DNA of 64,000 nucleotides from an uncultured Oscillibacter sp. (GTDB lineage: Bacteria > Bacillota > Clostridia > Oscillospirales > Oscillospiraceae): positions 55,821-119,820 of the forward strand of contig CATNDJ010000003.1 of NCBI GenBank assembly GCA_950097265.1, given 5' to 3'. The position numbers and the translations under genes are program-made. Shown piece after piece: positions 40,356-47,937 of the stretch. The notes beneath the pieces are model-generated. The model saw only the letters and a program-made list of their open reading frames with translations, did no database searches and was not told the origin of the DNA. Position 1 is the stretch's first letter. Each line of letters begins with the position of its first letter.

Positions 40356-40540
40356 GGCCGGGCCTCCCTTCCCCGGACCTCCCGGCAGGGGGCCAGCTCC
40401 CGCCGGGCCAGGTCCGGAAAGCACATCCCGCAGGAAAGATGGCCGTTGCAGGCCCAGTACTCCTCGCCCCGGAGAATCTCCCGGCCGCACAGGGTGCACC
40501 GGAGGGCCGCCCGGGCGGGGCGGCGTCTTGTGTGGATCAT
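40352..40540 (-). CDS. Small zinc-ribbon-like protein
   Basis: The 62-residue product contains CTLCGREI and, after GEEYWACNGHLSCGMCF, two further CxxC-like cysteines, a treble-clef or LIM-like zinc site. ATG 40540 follows AAAGGAGAGGATTTGG; an earlier in-frame ATG would run into the tRNA promoter region. It starts the micro-operon that ends with the sigma-like HTH protein. Function unknown. Confidence 0.7.
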   Translation of the reverse strand: MIHTRRRPARAALRCTLCGREILRGEEYWACNGHLSCGMCFPDLARRELAPCREVRGREARP

Positions 40541-40587
40541 CCAAATCCTCTCCTTTGAAAAAAGCGTAAAAATAGGGAAAATTTTTG

Positions 40588-40616
40588 TTGACAAACGGAA
40601 AGCCGTCTGCTAGAAT
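40588..40616 (+). promoter_or_regulatory. Promoter of the tRNA-Thr/tRNA-Tyr unit
   Basis: TTGACA (40588-40593), 17-bp spacer, TAGAAT (40611-40616), 20 bp before tRNA-Thr. Confidence 0.85.
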
Positions 40617-40635
40617 AAGCAATGCTGTTGGAACT

Positions 40636-40711
40636 GCTGGTGTAGCTCAGTTGGTAGAGCAGCTGATTTGTAATCAGCAGGCCGGGGGTTCGAGTCCGTC
40701 CACCAGCTCCA
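40636..40711 (+). tRNA. tRNA-Thr (TGT)
   Basis: A 76-nt tRNA with encoded CCA. Acceptor GCTGGTG/CACCAGC, D-arm GCTCAGTTGGTAGAGC, anticodon stem GCTGA/TCAGC with loop TTTGTAA (anticodon TGT), T-loop GGTTCGAGTCC. It reads ACA and probably ACG. Confidence 0.96.
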
Positions 40712-40738
40712 CCTTCTTTCCAACGCGCAATTGAATAT

Positions 40739-40823
40739 GGGGGAATTCCAGAGCGGTCAAATGGGGCAGACTGTAAATCTGTTGTCACTGACTTCGGTGG
40801 TTCGAATCCACCTTCCCCCACCA
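40739..40823 (+). tRNA. tRNA-Tyr (GTA)
   Basis: An 85-nt class II tRNA with encoded CCA. Acceptor GGGGGAA/TTCCCCC, anticodon stem CAGA/TCTG with loop CTGTAAA (anticodon GTA), a variable arm TGTCACTGACTTCGG and T-loop GGTTCGAATCC. Cotranscribed with tRNA-Thr, 27 nt apart. Confidence 0.95.
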
Positions 40824-40830
40824 GCTCGGG

Positions 40831-40870
40831 AAAAGCCCTGAGGCGATGAAAAAAGCCTCAGGGCTTTTTT
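40831..40870 (+). terminator. Terminator of the tRNA unit
   Basis: AAGCCCTGAGGC / GCCTCAGGGCTT followed by TTTT, 8 nt after the tRNA-Tyr CCA. Confidence 0.9.
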
Positions 40871-40900
40871 CATGCGCCGGACGGGCTTTTCCCGAGCTTT

Positions 40901-40942
40901 CACCTGCGAACCGCGTTGCTGGGTTCGCAGGTGATTCTTTTT
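40901..40942 (+). terminator. Second terminator-like hairpin
   Basis: CACCTGCGAACC / GGTTCGCAGGTG with a short loop, then ATTCTTTTTT. It backs up the first terminator. The following stretch 40943-41034 is GC-rich with no gene. Confidence 0.75.
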
Positions 40943-41034
40943 TACGGGGGACGAAGGACGGGAAACGGGGGACGCGCCGCGGCGCTGCGCTGGCGGCGGG
41001 GGAGCGGGGACAGGGTGGAAAAGCGGGAGTGGAA

Positions 41035-41115
41035 ATTACAAGAAACTTGGCGGTAATTACAAACTAGCACATATGTTCTAGATTGTCAAGAGGGAATTTA
41101 CAAGAAACTTGTAAA
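41035..41115. promoter_or_regulatory. Operator region of the S24 repressor
   Basis: There are two related dyads. The perfect one is TTTACAAG-AAA-CTTGTAAA (41097-41115); an imperfect copy is ATTACAAG-AAA-CTTGG (41035-41050). Between them is an 18-bp near-palindrome (41064-41081) containing GCACATATGTTC, one base from the Gram-positive SOS box GAACATATGTTC. All lie just upstream of the repressor promoter. Confidence 0.65.
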
Positions 41116-41121
41116 AATAGA

Positions 41122-41150
41122 TTGACAGAACTTTGACAGGCTGGTAAGAT
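41122..41150 (+). promoter_or_regulatory. Promoter of the S24 repressor gene
   Basis: TTGACA (41122-41127), 17-bp spacer, TAAGAT (41145-41150), 7 bp downstream of the perfect dyad. Confidence 0.8.
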
Positions 41151-41176
41151 GGGGAAAATGGAAGGAGGGTTCGGGG

Positions 41177-41926
41177 ATGTCGTTTGGCGAGAGGATGCGG
41201 GCCCGGCGGGGGGAATTGGATATGACCCGGGTGGAGCTGGCCGCTCTGCTGGGGGTCTCCCCCTCCGCGGTGGGGAATTATGAGACGGGGGTCAGCTTTC
41301 CCAAGGAGGAGATTATGCTGCGGCTGTTCGACTCCCTGGAGGTGGACCCCAACACCTTGTTTCAGGACAGCTTTCAGTTCAACAAGGGGGCCCTGGATCC
41401 CAGAGAGCAGCGGCTGCTGGAGGGCTACCGGGGGCTGTCCGCCCTGGGGCGGGAGACGGTGCGGACCATGGTGGAGGCGCTGTGCGCTTATCGGGACGAG
41501 GCGGAGGCGGGCCCCGGGGCGGCGGAGCCCCGGATGATCCCGCTGTACCGGACCCCCGCCGCCGCCGGGTATGCCGCCCCGGCCTTCGGGGAGGATTACG
41601 ACCTCATCCCCGTCGCGGGGGACGTGCCCCCGGCGGCGGAGTTCGGCGTGCGGATCCAGGGGGACTCCATGGCCCCCTACATCGCCGACGGGTCCGTGGC
41701 CTACGTGAACCGGGACCCGCTGAAGGCCGGGGACGTGGGCGTCTTCTGCGTGGACGGGGACATCCTGTGCAAGCAGTATTACAAGGACCCGGCGGGAATC
41801 GTGTACCTCTTCTCCCTGAACCGGGCCCGGGCGGACGCGGACGTGGTGCTGCCCGCCTCCGGGGGGCGGACGCTGGCCTGCTTCGGGCGGGTCATCCTGC
41901 GCGCCTTCCCCCTGCCGGGCCGGTGA
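41177..41926 (+). CDS. XRE-family repressor with S24 (LexA-like) peptidase domain
   Basis: The 249-residue protein has an N-terminal XRE HTH (residues about 5-58, TRVELAALLGVSPSAVGNYETG) and a C-terminal self-cleaving S24 domain. In the latter the Ser is in QGDSMAPYI (about 158) and the Lys in VDGDILCKQYY (about 197). A candidate Ala-Gly cleavage bond is in TPAAAGYAAP (about 131). This is the CI/HdiR repressor layout, inactivated by RecA-stimulated autocleavage in known members. No phage genes adjoin, so it may govern the downstream acylation cluster or only itself. ATG 41177 follows GGAAGGAGGGTTCGGGG. Confidence 0.9.
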   Translation: MSFGERMRARRGELDMTRVELAALLGVSPSAVGNYETGVSFPKEEIMLRLFDSLEVDPNTLFQDSFQFNKGALDPREQRLLEGYRGLSALGRETVRTMVEALCAYRDEAEAGPGAAEPRMIPLYRTPAAAGYAAPAFGEDYDLIPVAGDVPPAAEFGVRIQGDSMAPYIADGSVAYVNRDPLKAGDVGVFCVDGDILCKQYYKDPAGIVYLFSLNRARADADVVLPASGGRTLACFGRVILRAFPLPGR

Positions 41927-42017
41927 GAATTTTGTGAAAAAATGTCTTTACTTCACGTAGCTCTTTTGGTAAACTATACGTTGCGTAATTTAGTATCAGC
42001 CAAAGGAGCGTCCGACT

Positions 42018-42704
42018 ATGAGTTCAGAGTTTTCCCGCACGTTGTCCCTGCTGCGGCAGGAAAAGGGCGTCAGCCAGCGCCTGGCCGCCGGGGAGCTGGG
42101 CATTTCCCAGGCCCTCCTCTCCCACTATGAGAACGGCATCCGGGAGCCGGGCCTTCGCTTCGTGGTCCGGGCCTGCGATTACTACGGCGTTTCCGCCGAC
42201 TTCATTCTGGGCCGCACCCTCTCCCGGGAGGGGAACATGCTGACGGAACAGGACATCCTGGACGCCGCCGAGCCGAAGAGCACCCTCCGGGGCAGCGTCC
42301 TGGCCACCCTCCAGAGCAAGCTCCTCTCCGGCGCGGTGGGAGTCCTCTTCGAGCTTCTGGGCAAGCTGGGGGACAAGGCCGTTATCAACGCCGCCGCCGC
42401 GTATCTGGGCAGCGCGGTCTACCAGCTCTACCGGCACCTGTACCGGGCCTCCGGGGCCAACGAGGGCTACTTCGCCCTGGACCCCAATACCTGCGTCCTG
42501 GGGCTGGCCGACGCGGACCGGAAGCTCTCCGAAGCCCGCTACGCCGCCGCCCTCCGGGACCTGAAGGCCAAAAAGGCCGAGTTCCCGGACCTGTCCTCCC
42601 CGGCCATCAACGCCGCCTACCCCGGGCGCTGCCAGAGCCTGACCCAGGTCCTCAGCACCACGGATTCCCGCCTGACCGCCCTTGCGAAGCAGCCTGAAAA
42701 ATGA
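42018..42704 (+). CDS. XRE-family helix-turn-helix regulator with unknown C-terminal domain
   Basis: The 228-residue protein has an XRE HTH at the N-terminus (LSLLRQEKGVSQRLAAGELG...LLSHYENGIREPG). A C-terminal half of about 150 residues follows, predicted mainly helical (SKLLSGAVGVLFELLGKLGDKAVINAAAAYLG; cited for LFELLGKLGDKAVINAAA), with no recognised family. ATG 42018 follows AAAGGAGCGTCCGACT. A TTCACG-17-TATACG promoter lies at about 41954-41982. It overlaps the MBOAT gene by 4 nt, so the regulator and the acyltransferase are translationally coupled. Confidence 0.85.
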   Translation: MSSEFSRTLSLLRQEKGVSQRLAAGELGISQALLSHYENGIREPGLRFVVRACDYYGVSADFILGRTLSREGNMLTEQDILDAAEPKSTLRGSVLATLQSKLLSGAVGVLFELLGKLGDKAVINAAAAYLGSAVYQLYRHLYRASGANEGYFALDPNTCVLGLADADRKLSEARYAAALRDLKAKKAEFPDLSSPAINAAYPGRCQSLTQVLSTTDSRLTALAKQPEK

Positions 42705-44176
42705 GCTTTCAATCGTTTGGCTTCCTGGCCTTTCTTGTGATTACCGCCGCCGTCTGCCTGGGGCTTGCCCGGTGGGACCGCTCCATCGCGGCGGAGTGCC
42801 TGACCCTGGCCTGTTTGGTGTTCTATATCATCGGGGGCGGGTGGGCCGCGCTGCTGGTGCTGGTCCTGGGGCTGGCGGTGTCCGCCGCCGCCGTCCGGGT
42901 TCTCACCACGCCGGACTTCTGCATCCGGCCGGAGGGGGACGGCCCCACGGCTTACGCCTATCCACGGACGAACGTCCGCCGCCGCCGCTGCCTGCTTCTG
43001 GCGGCGGCTTGGCACGTGGGGGTCCTGGCGGCCTTCAAGTACACGGGCTTTTTCACCGGGGGGCGCTTCTCCCTGGGCTGGGCCCCCCTGGGCCTCAGCT
43101 TTTTCACCTTTCAGCAGCTGTGGCTTTTAAAGGAGTCCTACGCCGGCGGCTTCCGCCCGGAGCGGAGGGACCTGCGCCTCTACGCCTTCTTCTTCCCCAC
43201 CGTGGTCTCCGGGCCCATTCTGAAGCCCCAGGCGTTTTTCCCCCAGCTCCACGGGGAACGCTTTTTGAACCCGGACGGGCGGGACTATGCCGCCGCCTGT
43301 TACGCCATTGCCTCCGGCATGGCCAAGAAGGTGCTGCTGGCGGACAACCTGGGAACGGTGGTGGACAGCGGCTGGTCCCACCTGGACCAGCTCTCCGCCC
43401 CCGCCGCCTGGCTGGTGATTTTGGGCTATACGCTCCAGCTGTACTTTGACTTTTCCGGCTACTGCGACATTGCCGCCGGGGCGGCGCGGCTGCTGGGGAT
43501 CCGGCTGCCCGTCAACTTCGACTCTCCCTACCGGAGCCTCTCTGTGGGGGAGTTCTGGAAGCGGTGGCACATCACCCTGACCTCCTTCCTCCGGGAGTGC
43601 CTGTACTTCCCCCTGGGGGGGAGCAAACAGGGGACCGGGCGGACCTATCTGAACATTTTGGTTGTCTTCCTCGCCAGCGGCCTGTGGCACGGGGCGGGGT
43701 GGACCTTCCTGATTTGGGGCGGGCTCCACGGCCTGGGCCAGATCGTGGAGCGGGCCTGGGGCCCGGGCCGGGAGAGGCTGCCGAAGCTCCTCCGCTGGGC
43801 CGTGACCTTCGCCTTTGTCAACGCCGCCTGGGTCTTCTTCCGGGCCCCCGGGGTCTCCCAGGCGCTGACCCTGCTGAAAACCGCCGTCACCGCCGACTTC
43901 CGCCCCCCGGCGGACTGGCTGATGGCGGAGGTCTTCGCCAAGGAGGCGGAGGCGTTCGGCATAGTGTTTCCGGCCCTCCGGGCCTGGACGGCCCCGGCGC
44001 TGACCTATGGGCTCTTTGCCGCCGCCATGCTGGCGGCCCTGTGGCCCCGGAACGCCGCGGGGCAGATGGACGCTTTCAAGCCCACCGCCCGGCGGGCCGT
44101 GGCCCTGGCCGGGCTCTGCGCCTGGTCCGTGCTGTCCTTCACCGGGGTGACCACCTTCATCTATTCCAATTTCTGA
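42701..44176 (+). CDS. MBOAT family membrane-bound O-acyltransferase (AlgI/DltB-like)
   Basis: The 491-residue multi-pass protein carries MBOAT features: PLGLSFFTFQQLWLLKESYAG, FFFPTVVSGPILKP, LYFDFSGYCDIAAGAARLLGI (cited core DFSGYCDIAAG), FWKRWHITLTSFLRECLYFPLGG and the catalytic His in ASGLWHGAGWTFLIWG (residue about 331). Such proteins move acetyl groups across the membrane onto extracellular polymers. Next to it is an SGNH-like partner (44186-45286), as in AlgI/AlgX or Dlt-type pairs. The polymer is not identifiable. Confidence 0.92.
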   Translation: MSFQSFGFLAFLVITAAVCLGLARWDRSIAAECLTLACLVFYIIGGGWAALLVLVLGLAVSAAAVRVLTTPDFCIRPEGDGPTAYAYPRTNVRRRRCLLLAAAWHVGVLAAFKYTGFFTGGRFSLGWAPLGLSFFTFQQLWLLKESYAGGFRPERRDLRLYAFFFPTVVSGPILKPQAFFPQLHGERFLNPDGRDYAAACYAIASGMAKKVLLADNLGTVVDSGWSHLDQLSAPAAWLVILGYTLQLYFDFSGYCDIAAGAARLLGIRLPVNFDSPYRSLSVGEFWKRWHITLTSFLRECLYFPLGGSKQGTGRTYLNILVVFLASGLWHGAGWTFLIWGGLHGLGQIVERAWGPGRERLPKLLRWAVTFAFVNAAWVFFRAPGVSQALTLLKTAVTADFRPPADWLMAEVFAKEAEAFGIVFPALRAWTAPALTYGLFAAAMLAALWPRNAAGQMDAFKPTARRAVALAGLCAWSVLSFTGVTTFIYSNF

Positions 44177-44185
44177 GGCCGATCA

Positions 44186-45286
44186 ATGAACAAGACTTAT
44201 GAGCGCTGGGCCCGCCGCTTCCTGGCGGCGCTGCTGGCGGCGCTGGCCCTGTGCGGCGGGCTTGTGTACGCCGTGGACCCCTGCCTGTACTACCGGATGC
44301 CGGAGAGCCGCCTTCCCGCTTTCTTCAACGAGCGCTACCAGGCGGCGGGCATGGCGAAGAACGTGGCGGCGGACACGGTCCTTTTGGGCACCTCCATGGC
44401 CGCCAACTACCGGGCGAGCTGGATTGAGGAGTTTTACCACGGTCCGGGGCTCCGGATTACCATTCCCGACGGGTACTTCTCCGAGTTCGGCCAGGTGGTG
44501 GACCTGCTCTTCCGGGAAAACCCGCCGGAGCGGGTGCTGTTCGCCCTGGACTTGAACACCCTGATTCGGGACGACCGGGGCGCAACGGACGCGATGCCGG
44601 ACTATCTTTACAACCGCAATCCCCTGGACGACGTGAAATACCTTCTGAACAAGGACTCCCTCTACTACAGCCTCTACGCCCTCCAGACCAGCCGCCAAGG
44701 GGGCGGGCAGACCCTGGACGAGGGCTTTACCTGGGACAGGACCTCCCTCTGGGGGAAGTACGAGACCCTGCGGACCTATGACCGGCCTCCGGTGTCGGAG
44801 GAACGGACGCCGGAAAACGCCTACCTGCAATTTACACAGGAAAACTTGGCGGTGATGGAGGACTGGTTCCAGGACCACCCGGAGACGAAGTTTGAGATTT
44901 TCCTGTCCCCTTACAGCATCCTCTCCTGGGACCGCTGCCTCCGCCGGGGGGACCTGGACGCCCGGCTTACGGCCCTGCGGACGGCGTGCCACACCCTGAA
45001 CCGCTGGCCCAACGTCCGGGTCCACGCGCCGCTCTTTGCCAAGGACATGGTGACGGAGCTGAACAACTACTGCGACTACATCCACCACTCCGGCGAGGCC
45101 GGGAAGTGGGTGCTGGGGAACGTGTGCGCCGAGAAGTTCCTCCTCCGGGAGGAGGACGTGGAGAAGACCCTGGCGGACTGGCGGGAGTTTGTGATACACT
45201 ATGACTACGACGCGCTGTGGGACGGCGAGTTCTGGGAGCGGTGGTACGAGGACCATGACCAGCCGCCGGACTGGTGCAAGAGCTGA
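44186..45286 (+). CDS. SGNH-like (AlgJ/DltD-type) membrane-anchored partner
   Basis: The 366-residue protein has an N-terminal signal anchor (residues about 12-32) and an extracellular domain. A GTSMAANYRASW motif there (block I Ser, residue about 70) and a late NNYCDYIHHSGEAG (Asp and His, about 296) fit the SGNH hydrolase/acyltransferase triad. It is 9 nt after the MBOAT gene. It probably receives acyl groups from the MBOAT protein and transfers them to a glycan. Family placement rests on the motifs and context. Confidence 0.75.
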   Translation: MNKTYERWARRFLAALLAALALCGGLVYAVDPCLYYRMPESRLPAFFNERYQAAGMAKNVAADTVLLGTSMAANYRASWIEEFYHGPGLRITIPDGYFSEFGQVVDLLFRENPPERVLFALDLNTLIRDDRGATDAMPDYLYNRNPLDDVKYLLNKDSLYYSLYALQTSRQGGGQTLDEGFTWDRTSLWGKYETLRTYDRPPVSEERTPENAYLQFTQENLAVMEDWFQDHPETKFEIFLSPYSILSWDRCLRRGDLDARLTALRTACHTLNRWPNVRVHAPLFAKDMVTELNNYCDYIHHSGEAGKWVLGNVCAEKFLLREEDVEKTLADWREFVIHYDYDALWDGEFWERWYEDHDQPPDWCKS

Positions 45287-45300
45287 AAAAGGAGGGCCCC

Positions 45301-45708
45301 ATGAAAAAAATCCTGCCCATTGTCCTGGCTTTCCTCATCGGCGCGGCCGCCGGAGCACTGTTTGTCATGCCGGGCTTTCATAAGAGGACGGACATCGATC
45401 TGCAAAAGTTTTCCGTCTCTGACGACGGGTCCATCGTCACGGTACAGACGTTTCCCGAGGGTTCCATGGGCTTCATCCGGGCCATGGAGGCCAAGCAGTT
45501 CGGCGATGAGATCCACTGCTCCTTTTACAGCTGCTTCGGCGGGCTGAACAGCAGCATTGGGTCAGAATACAGGTTTGACATTCAACCGGATGATTCCGCC
45601 GAACGGATATACTTCGACCGGGGGACAAGTCCCGACGTTCTAGTCCTGGAGCGGGACCCGGACACCGGCGTGTGGGCGGCGGTGTATCCCCATCTTCCGC
45701 AAGTATGA
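45301..45708 (+). CDS. Membrane-anchored protein of unknown function
   Basis: The 135-residue product starts [20 protein letters not shown], an uncleaved signal anchor, followed by a small soluble domain with no recognised family. ATG 45301 follows AAAGGAGGGCCCC. It is 14 nt after the SGNH-like gene and likely the last gene of the XRE-MBOAT-SGNH unit. Confidence 0.7.
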   Translation: MKKILPIVLAFLIGAAAGALFVMPGFHKRTDIDLQKFSVSDDGSIVTVQTFPEGSMGFIRAMEAKQFGDEIHCSFYSCFGGLNSSIGSEYRFDIQPDDSAERIYFDRGTSPDVLVLERDPDTGVWAAVYPHLPQV

Positions 45709-45742
45709 CACCATCAAGACTTCCCCAAGGAGGCTTTTTTCT

Positions 45743-47548
45743 ATGATAAACCAAGACCACATCCGCAACTTTTCCATCATCGCCCATATTGACCACGGCA
45801 AGTCCACCCTGGCGGACCGGCTTCTGGAGAAGTGCAACGCCGTCAGCCAGCGGGAGATGGAGAGCCAGCTCCTGGACAACATGGACTTAGAGCGGGAGCG
45901 GGGCATCACCATCAAGGCCCGGGCCGTGCGGCTGAACTACACCGCCGCCGACGGGGAGGACTACGCCCTGAACCTCATTGACACCCCGGGCCATGTGGAC
46001 TTCAACTATGAGGTGTCCCGGTCCCTGGCGGCCTGCGAGGGGGCGGTGCTGGTGGTGGACTCCACCCAAGGCGTGGAGGCCCAGACCCTGGCCAATACCT
46101 ACCTCGCCATGGAGCACGAGCTGGAAATCCTGCCGGTCTTCAACAAAATCGACCTCCCCGCCGCCAATCCGGCTCAGGCCAAGCAGGAGGTGGAGGACAT
46201 CATCGGCCTCCCGGCCCTGGACGCGCCGGAGATTTCCGCCAAACAGGGGGTCAACATCGACGCGGTGCTGGAGGACATTGTGAAAAACGTGCCGCCTCCC
46301 TCCGGAGACGAGAGCGCCCCCCTCAAGGCCCTGATTTTTGACAGCCAGTACGACAGCTACCGGGGAGTTATCGTCTACATGCGGCTTATGGAGGGCTCCC
46401 TTCGGGCGGGGCAGACGGTGAAAATGATGGCCTCCGGCGCCAGCTACCAGGTGGTGGAGTGCGGCCACCTGCTGCCGTTGGGGATGGAGCCCTGCGAGTG
46501 CCTCCGGGCGGGGGAGGTAGGCTACTTCACCGCCTCCATCAAAAACGTCCAGGACACCCGGGTGGGCGACACCGTCACCGACGCGGCAAACCCCGCCGCC
46601 GAGGCCCTCCCCGGCTACCGGCCCGTGCAGCCCATGGTCTACTGCGGCATCTACACCGAGGACGGGTCCAAATACCCGGACCTGCGGGACGCGCTGGAAA
46701 AGCTGCGGCTCAACGACGCGTCCCTGGCCTTTGAGCCCGAGTCCTCCGTGGCCCTGGGTTTCGGCTTCCGGTGCGGCTTTTTGGGCATGCTCCACATGGA
46801 GGTCATCCAGGAGCGGCTGGAGCGGGAGTTCGACCTGGACCTGGTGACCACCCTGCCCTCCGTCATCTACGACGTGTACAAGACCGACGGCAGCCTGGTC
46901 CGGGTGGACAATCCTCACAACTACCCGGACCCGGCCTCCATTGAGCGGGCGGAAGAGCCCTATGTAAAAGTGTCCATCATCTCCCCCAACGACTACGTTG
47001 GCAACATCATGCCCATGTGCCAGGAGCGCCGGGGGGAGTTCAAGGACATGCAGTACCTGGACACCCACCTGGTGGAGCTCCACTATCAGATGCCCCTTAA
47101 CGAGATCATCTACGACTTCTTCGACACGCTGAAAGCCAACACCAAGGGCTACGCCTCCCTGGACTACGAGCTCTCGGGCTACCGGCCCAGCGAGCTGGTG
47201 AAGGTGGACCTGCTGCTGAACGGGGACCAGGTGGACGCGCTGAGCTTTATCGCCCACAAGGACAAAGCCTACCCCCGGGCCCGGAAACTCTGCGAGAAAC
47301 TGAAGGAGAACATTCCCCGCCAGCTCTTCGAGGTGCCGGTACAGGCCGCCATCGGCGGGCGGGTCATCGCCCGGGAGACCGTCAAGGCCATGCGGAAGGA
47401 CGTGCTGGCCAAGTGCTACGGCGGCGACATCACCCGGAAGAAAAAGCTGCTGGAAAAGCAGAAGGAGGGAAAGAAGAAGATGCGCTCCCTGGGCTCCGTG
47501 CAGATTCCCACGGAGGCGTTTTTGGCGGTGCTCAAGCTGGATGAGTAG
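45743..47548 (+). CDS. lepA: Elongation factor 4 (LepA GTPase)
   Basis: LepA is a ribosome-associated GTPase active in translation initiation and stress. The 601-residue protein has G1 [14 protein letters not shown], switch [18 protein letters not shown]4 NKIDLP, EF-G-like domains and the LepA-specific C-terminal domain ([22 protein letters not shown], cited as [37 protein letters not shown] core). Length is standard. Its TAG stop is formed by the first bases of a repeat element. Confidence 0.98.
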   Translation: MINQDHIRNFSIIAHIDHGKSTLADRLLEKCNAVSQREMESQLLDNMDLERERGITIKARAVRLNYTAADGEDYALNLIDTPGHVDFNYEVSRSLAACEGAVLVVDSTQGVEAQTLANTYLAMEHELEILPVFNKIDLPAANPAQAKQEVEDIIGLPALDAPEISAKQGVNIDAVLEDIVKNVPPPSGDESAPLKALIFDSQYDSYRGVIVYMRLMEGSLRAGQTVKMMASGASYQVVECGHLLPLGMEPCECLRAGEVGYFTASIKNVQDTRVGDTVTDAANPAAEALPGYRPVQPMVYCGIYTEDGSKYPDLRDALEKLRLNDASLAFEPESSVALGFGFRCGFLGMLHMEVIQERLEREFDLDLVTTLPSVIYDVYKTDGSLVRVDNPHNYPDPASIERAEEPYVKVSIISPNDYVGNIMPMCQERRGEFKDMQYLDTHLVELHYQMPLNEIIYDFFDTLKANTKGYASLDYELSGYRPSELVKVDLLLNGDQVDALSFIAHKDKAYPRARKLCEKLKENIPRQLFEVPVQAAIGGRVIARETVKAMRKDVLAKCYGGDITRKKKLLEKQKEGKKKMRSLGSVQIPTEAFLAVLKLDE

Positions 47549-47627
47549 GGGAGGGGCTCTGTCCCCTCCCGCCCTTTCGGGGCCTCTCTTTTCCGACAGA
47601 CGGGCCGGGGCAGAGCCCGGCCCCTAC
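47545..47627. repeat. Palindromic-ended repeat element, copy 2
   Basis: This 83-bp element has terminal inverted repeats: it starts GTAGGGGAGGGGCTCTGTCC and ends with the complement of GTAGGGGCCGGGCTCTGCCC. The left 25 bp match copy 1 (30525-30549, inverted) exactly, and similarity continues into CTTTCGG. The lepA stop codon TAG is bases 2-4 of the element. It is non-coding and of the size of a small palindromic repeat or MITE relic. Confidence 0.78.
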
Positions 47628-47646
47628 AAGATATCCCGAAATACGA

Positions 47647-47668
47647 AGGACCGCCTTTTGGCGGTCCT
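47647..47668. terminator. Hairpin between lepA and ferredoxin
   Basis: AGGACCGCC-tttt-GGCGGTCCT, at the end of the ferredoxin gene and after the repeat element. Confidence 0.6.
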
Positions 47669-47672
47669 CCCC

Positions 47673-47852
47673 TTATCCGATGCTGATGGCGCTGACCGGG
47701 CACTCGTCCCGGGCGGACTGGGCGGCGTCCATCAGGTTGTCGGGGATCTCCCCGCCGTGGGCGAAGCCGTCGTCCCCCATGGTAAAGACCTCCGGGCAGT
47801 TCCCGGCGCACAGGCCGCAGCCGATGCAGTTTTCATTCACCGTCGCGTTCAT
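47673..47852 (-). CDS. Single-cluster [4Fe-4S] ferredoxin
   Basis: The 59-residue product has CIGCGLCAGNCPEVF near the N-terminus and a distal CPVSAISIG. The three cysteines of CxxCxxC plus the distal Cys can bind one [4Fe-4S] cluster; the second cluster of two-cluster ferredoxins is missing, as in Thermotoga-type ferredoxins. ATG 47852 is chosen over an upstream in-frame TTG because GGAGAG lies just before it. Likely a general low-potential electron carrier; it has no obvious operon partner. Confidence 0.92.
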   Translation of the reverse strand: MNATVNENCIGCGLCAGNCPEVFTMGDDGFAHGGEIPDNLMDAAQSARDECPVSAISIG

Positions 47853-47883
47853 AAAACGTCTCTCCAATCAAAACAAAAAATCT

Positions 47884-47906
47884 GCCCCGTCCCAGGGGAA
47901 CGGGGC
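47884..47906 (-). terminator. Terminator of the scf/decarboxylase unit
   Basis: Minus-strand GCCCCGT-tcccctggg-ACGGGGC followed by AGATTTTTTG. Confidence 0.75.
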
Positions 47907-47937
47907 GGCAAGGCTAGTGTGCCTCATTTTTTGATTT

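Noticed and set aside
41177-41926. Prophage start (CI-like repressor)
   Set aside because: No integrase, replication, structural or lysis genes lie within 10 kb either side; the neighbours are tRNAs and an acylation operon.
47853-47867. Upstream TTG start for the ferredoxin (adds MERRF)
   Set aside because: The TTG is part of the GGAGAG ribosome site that serves the ATG at 47852, and the shorter protein has the normal family length.
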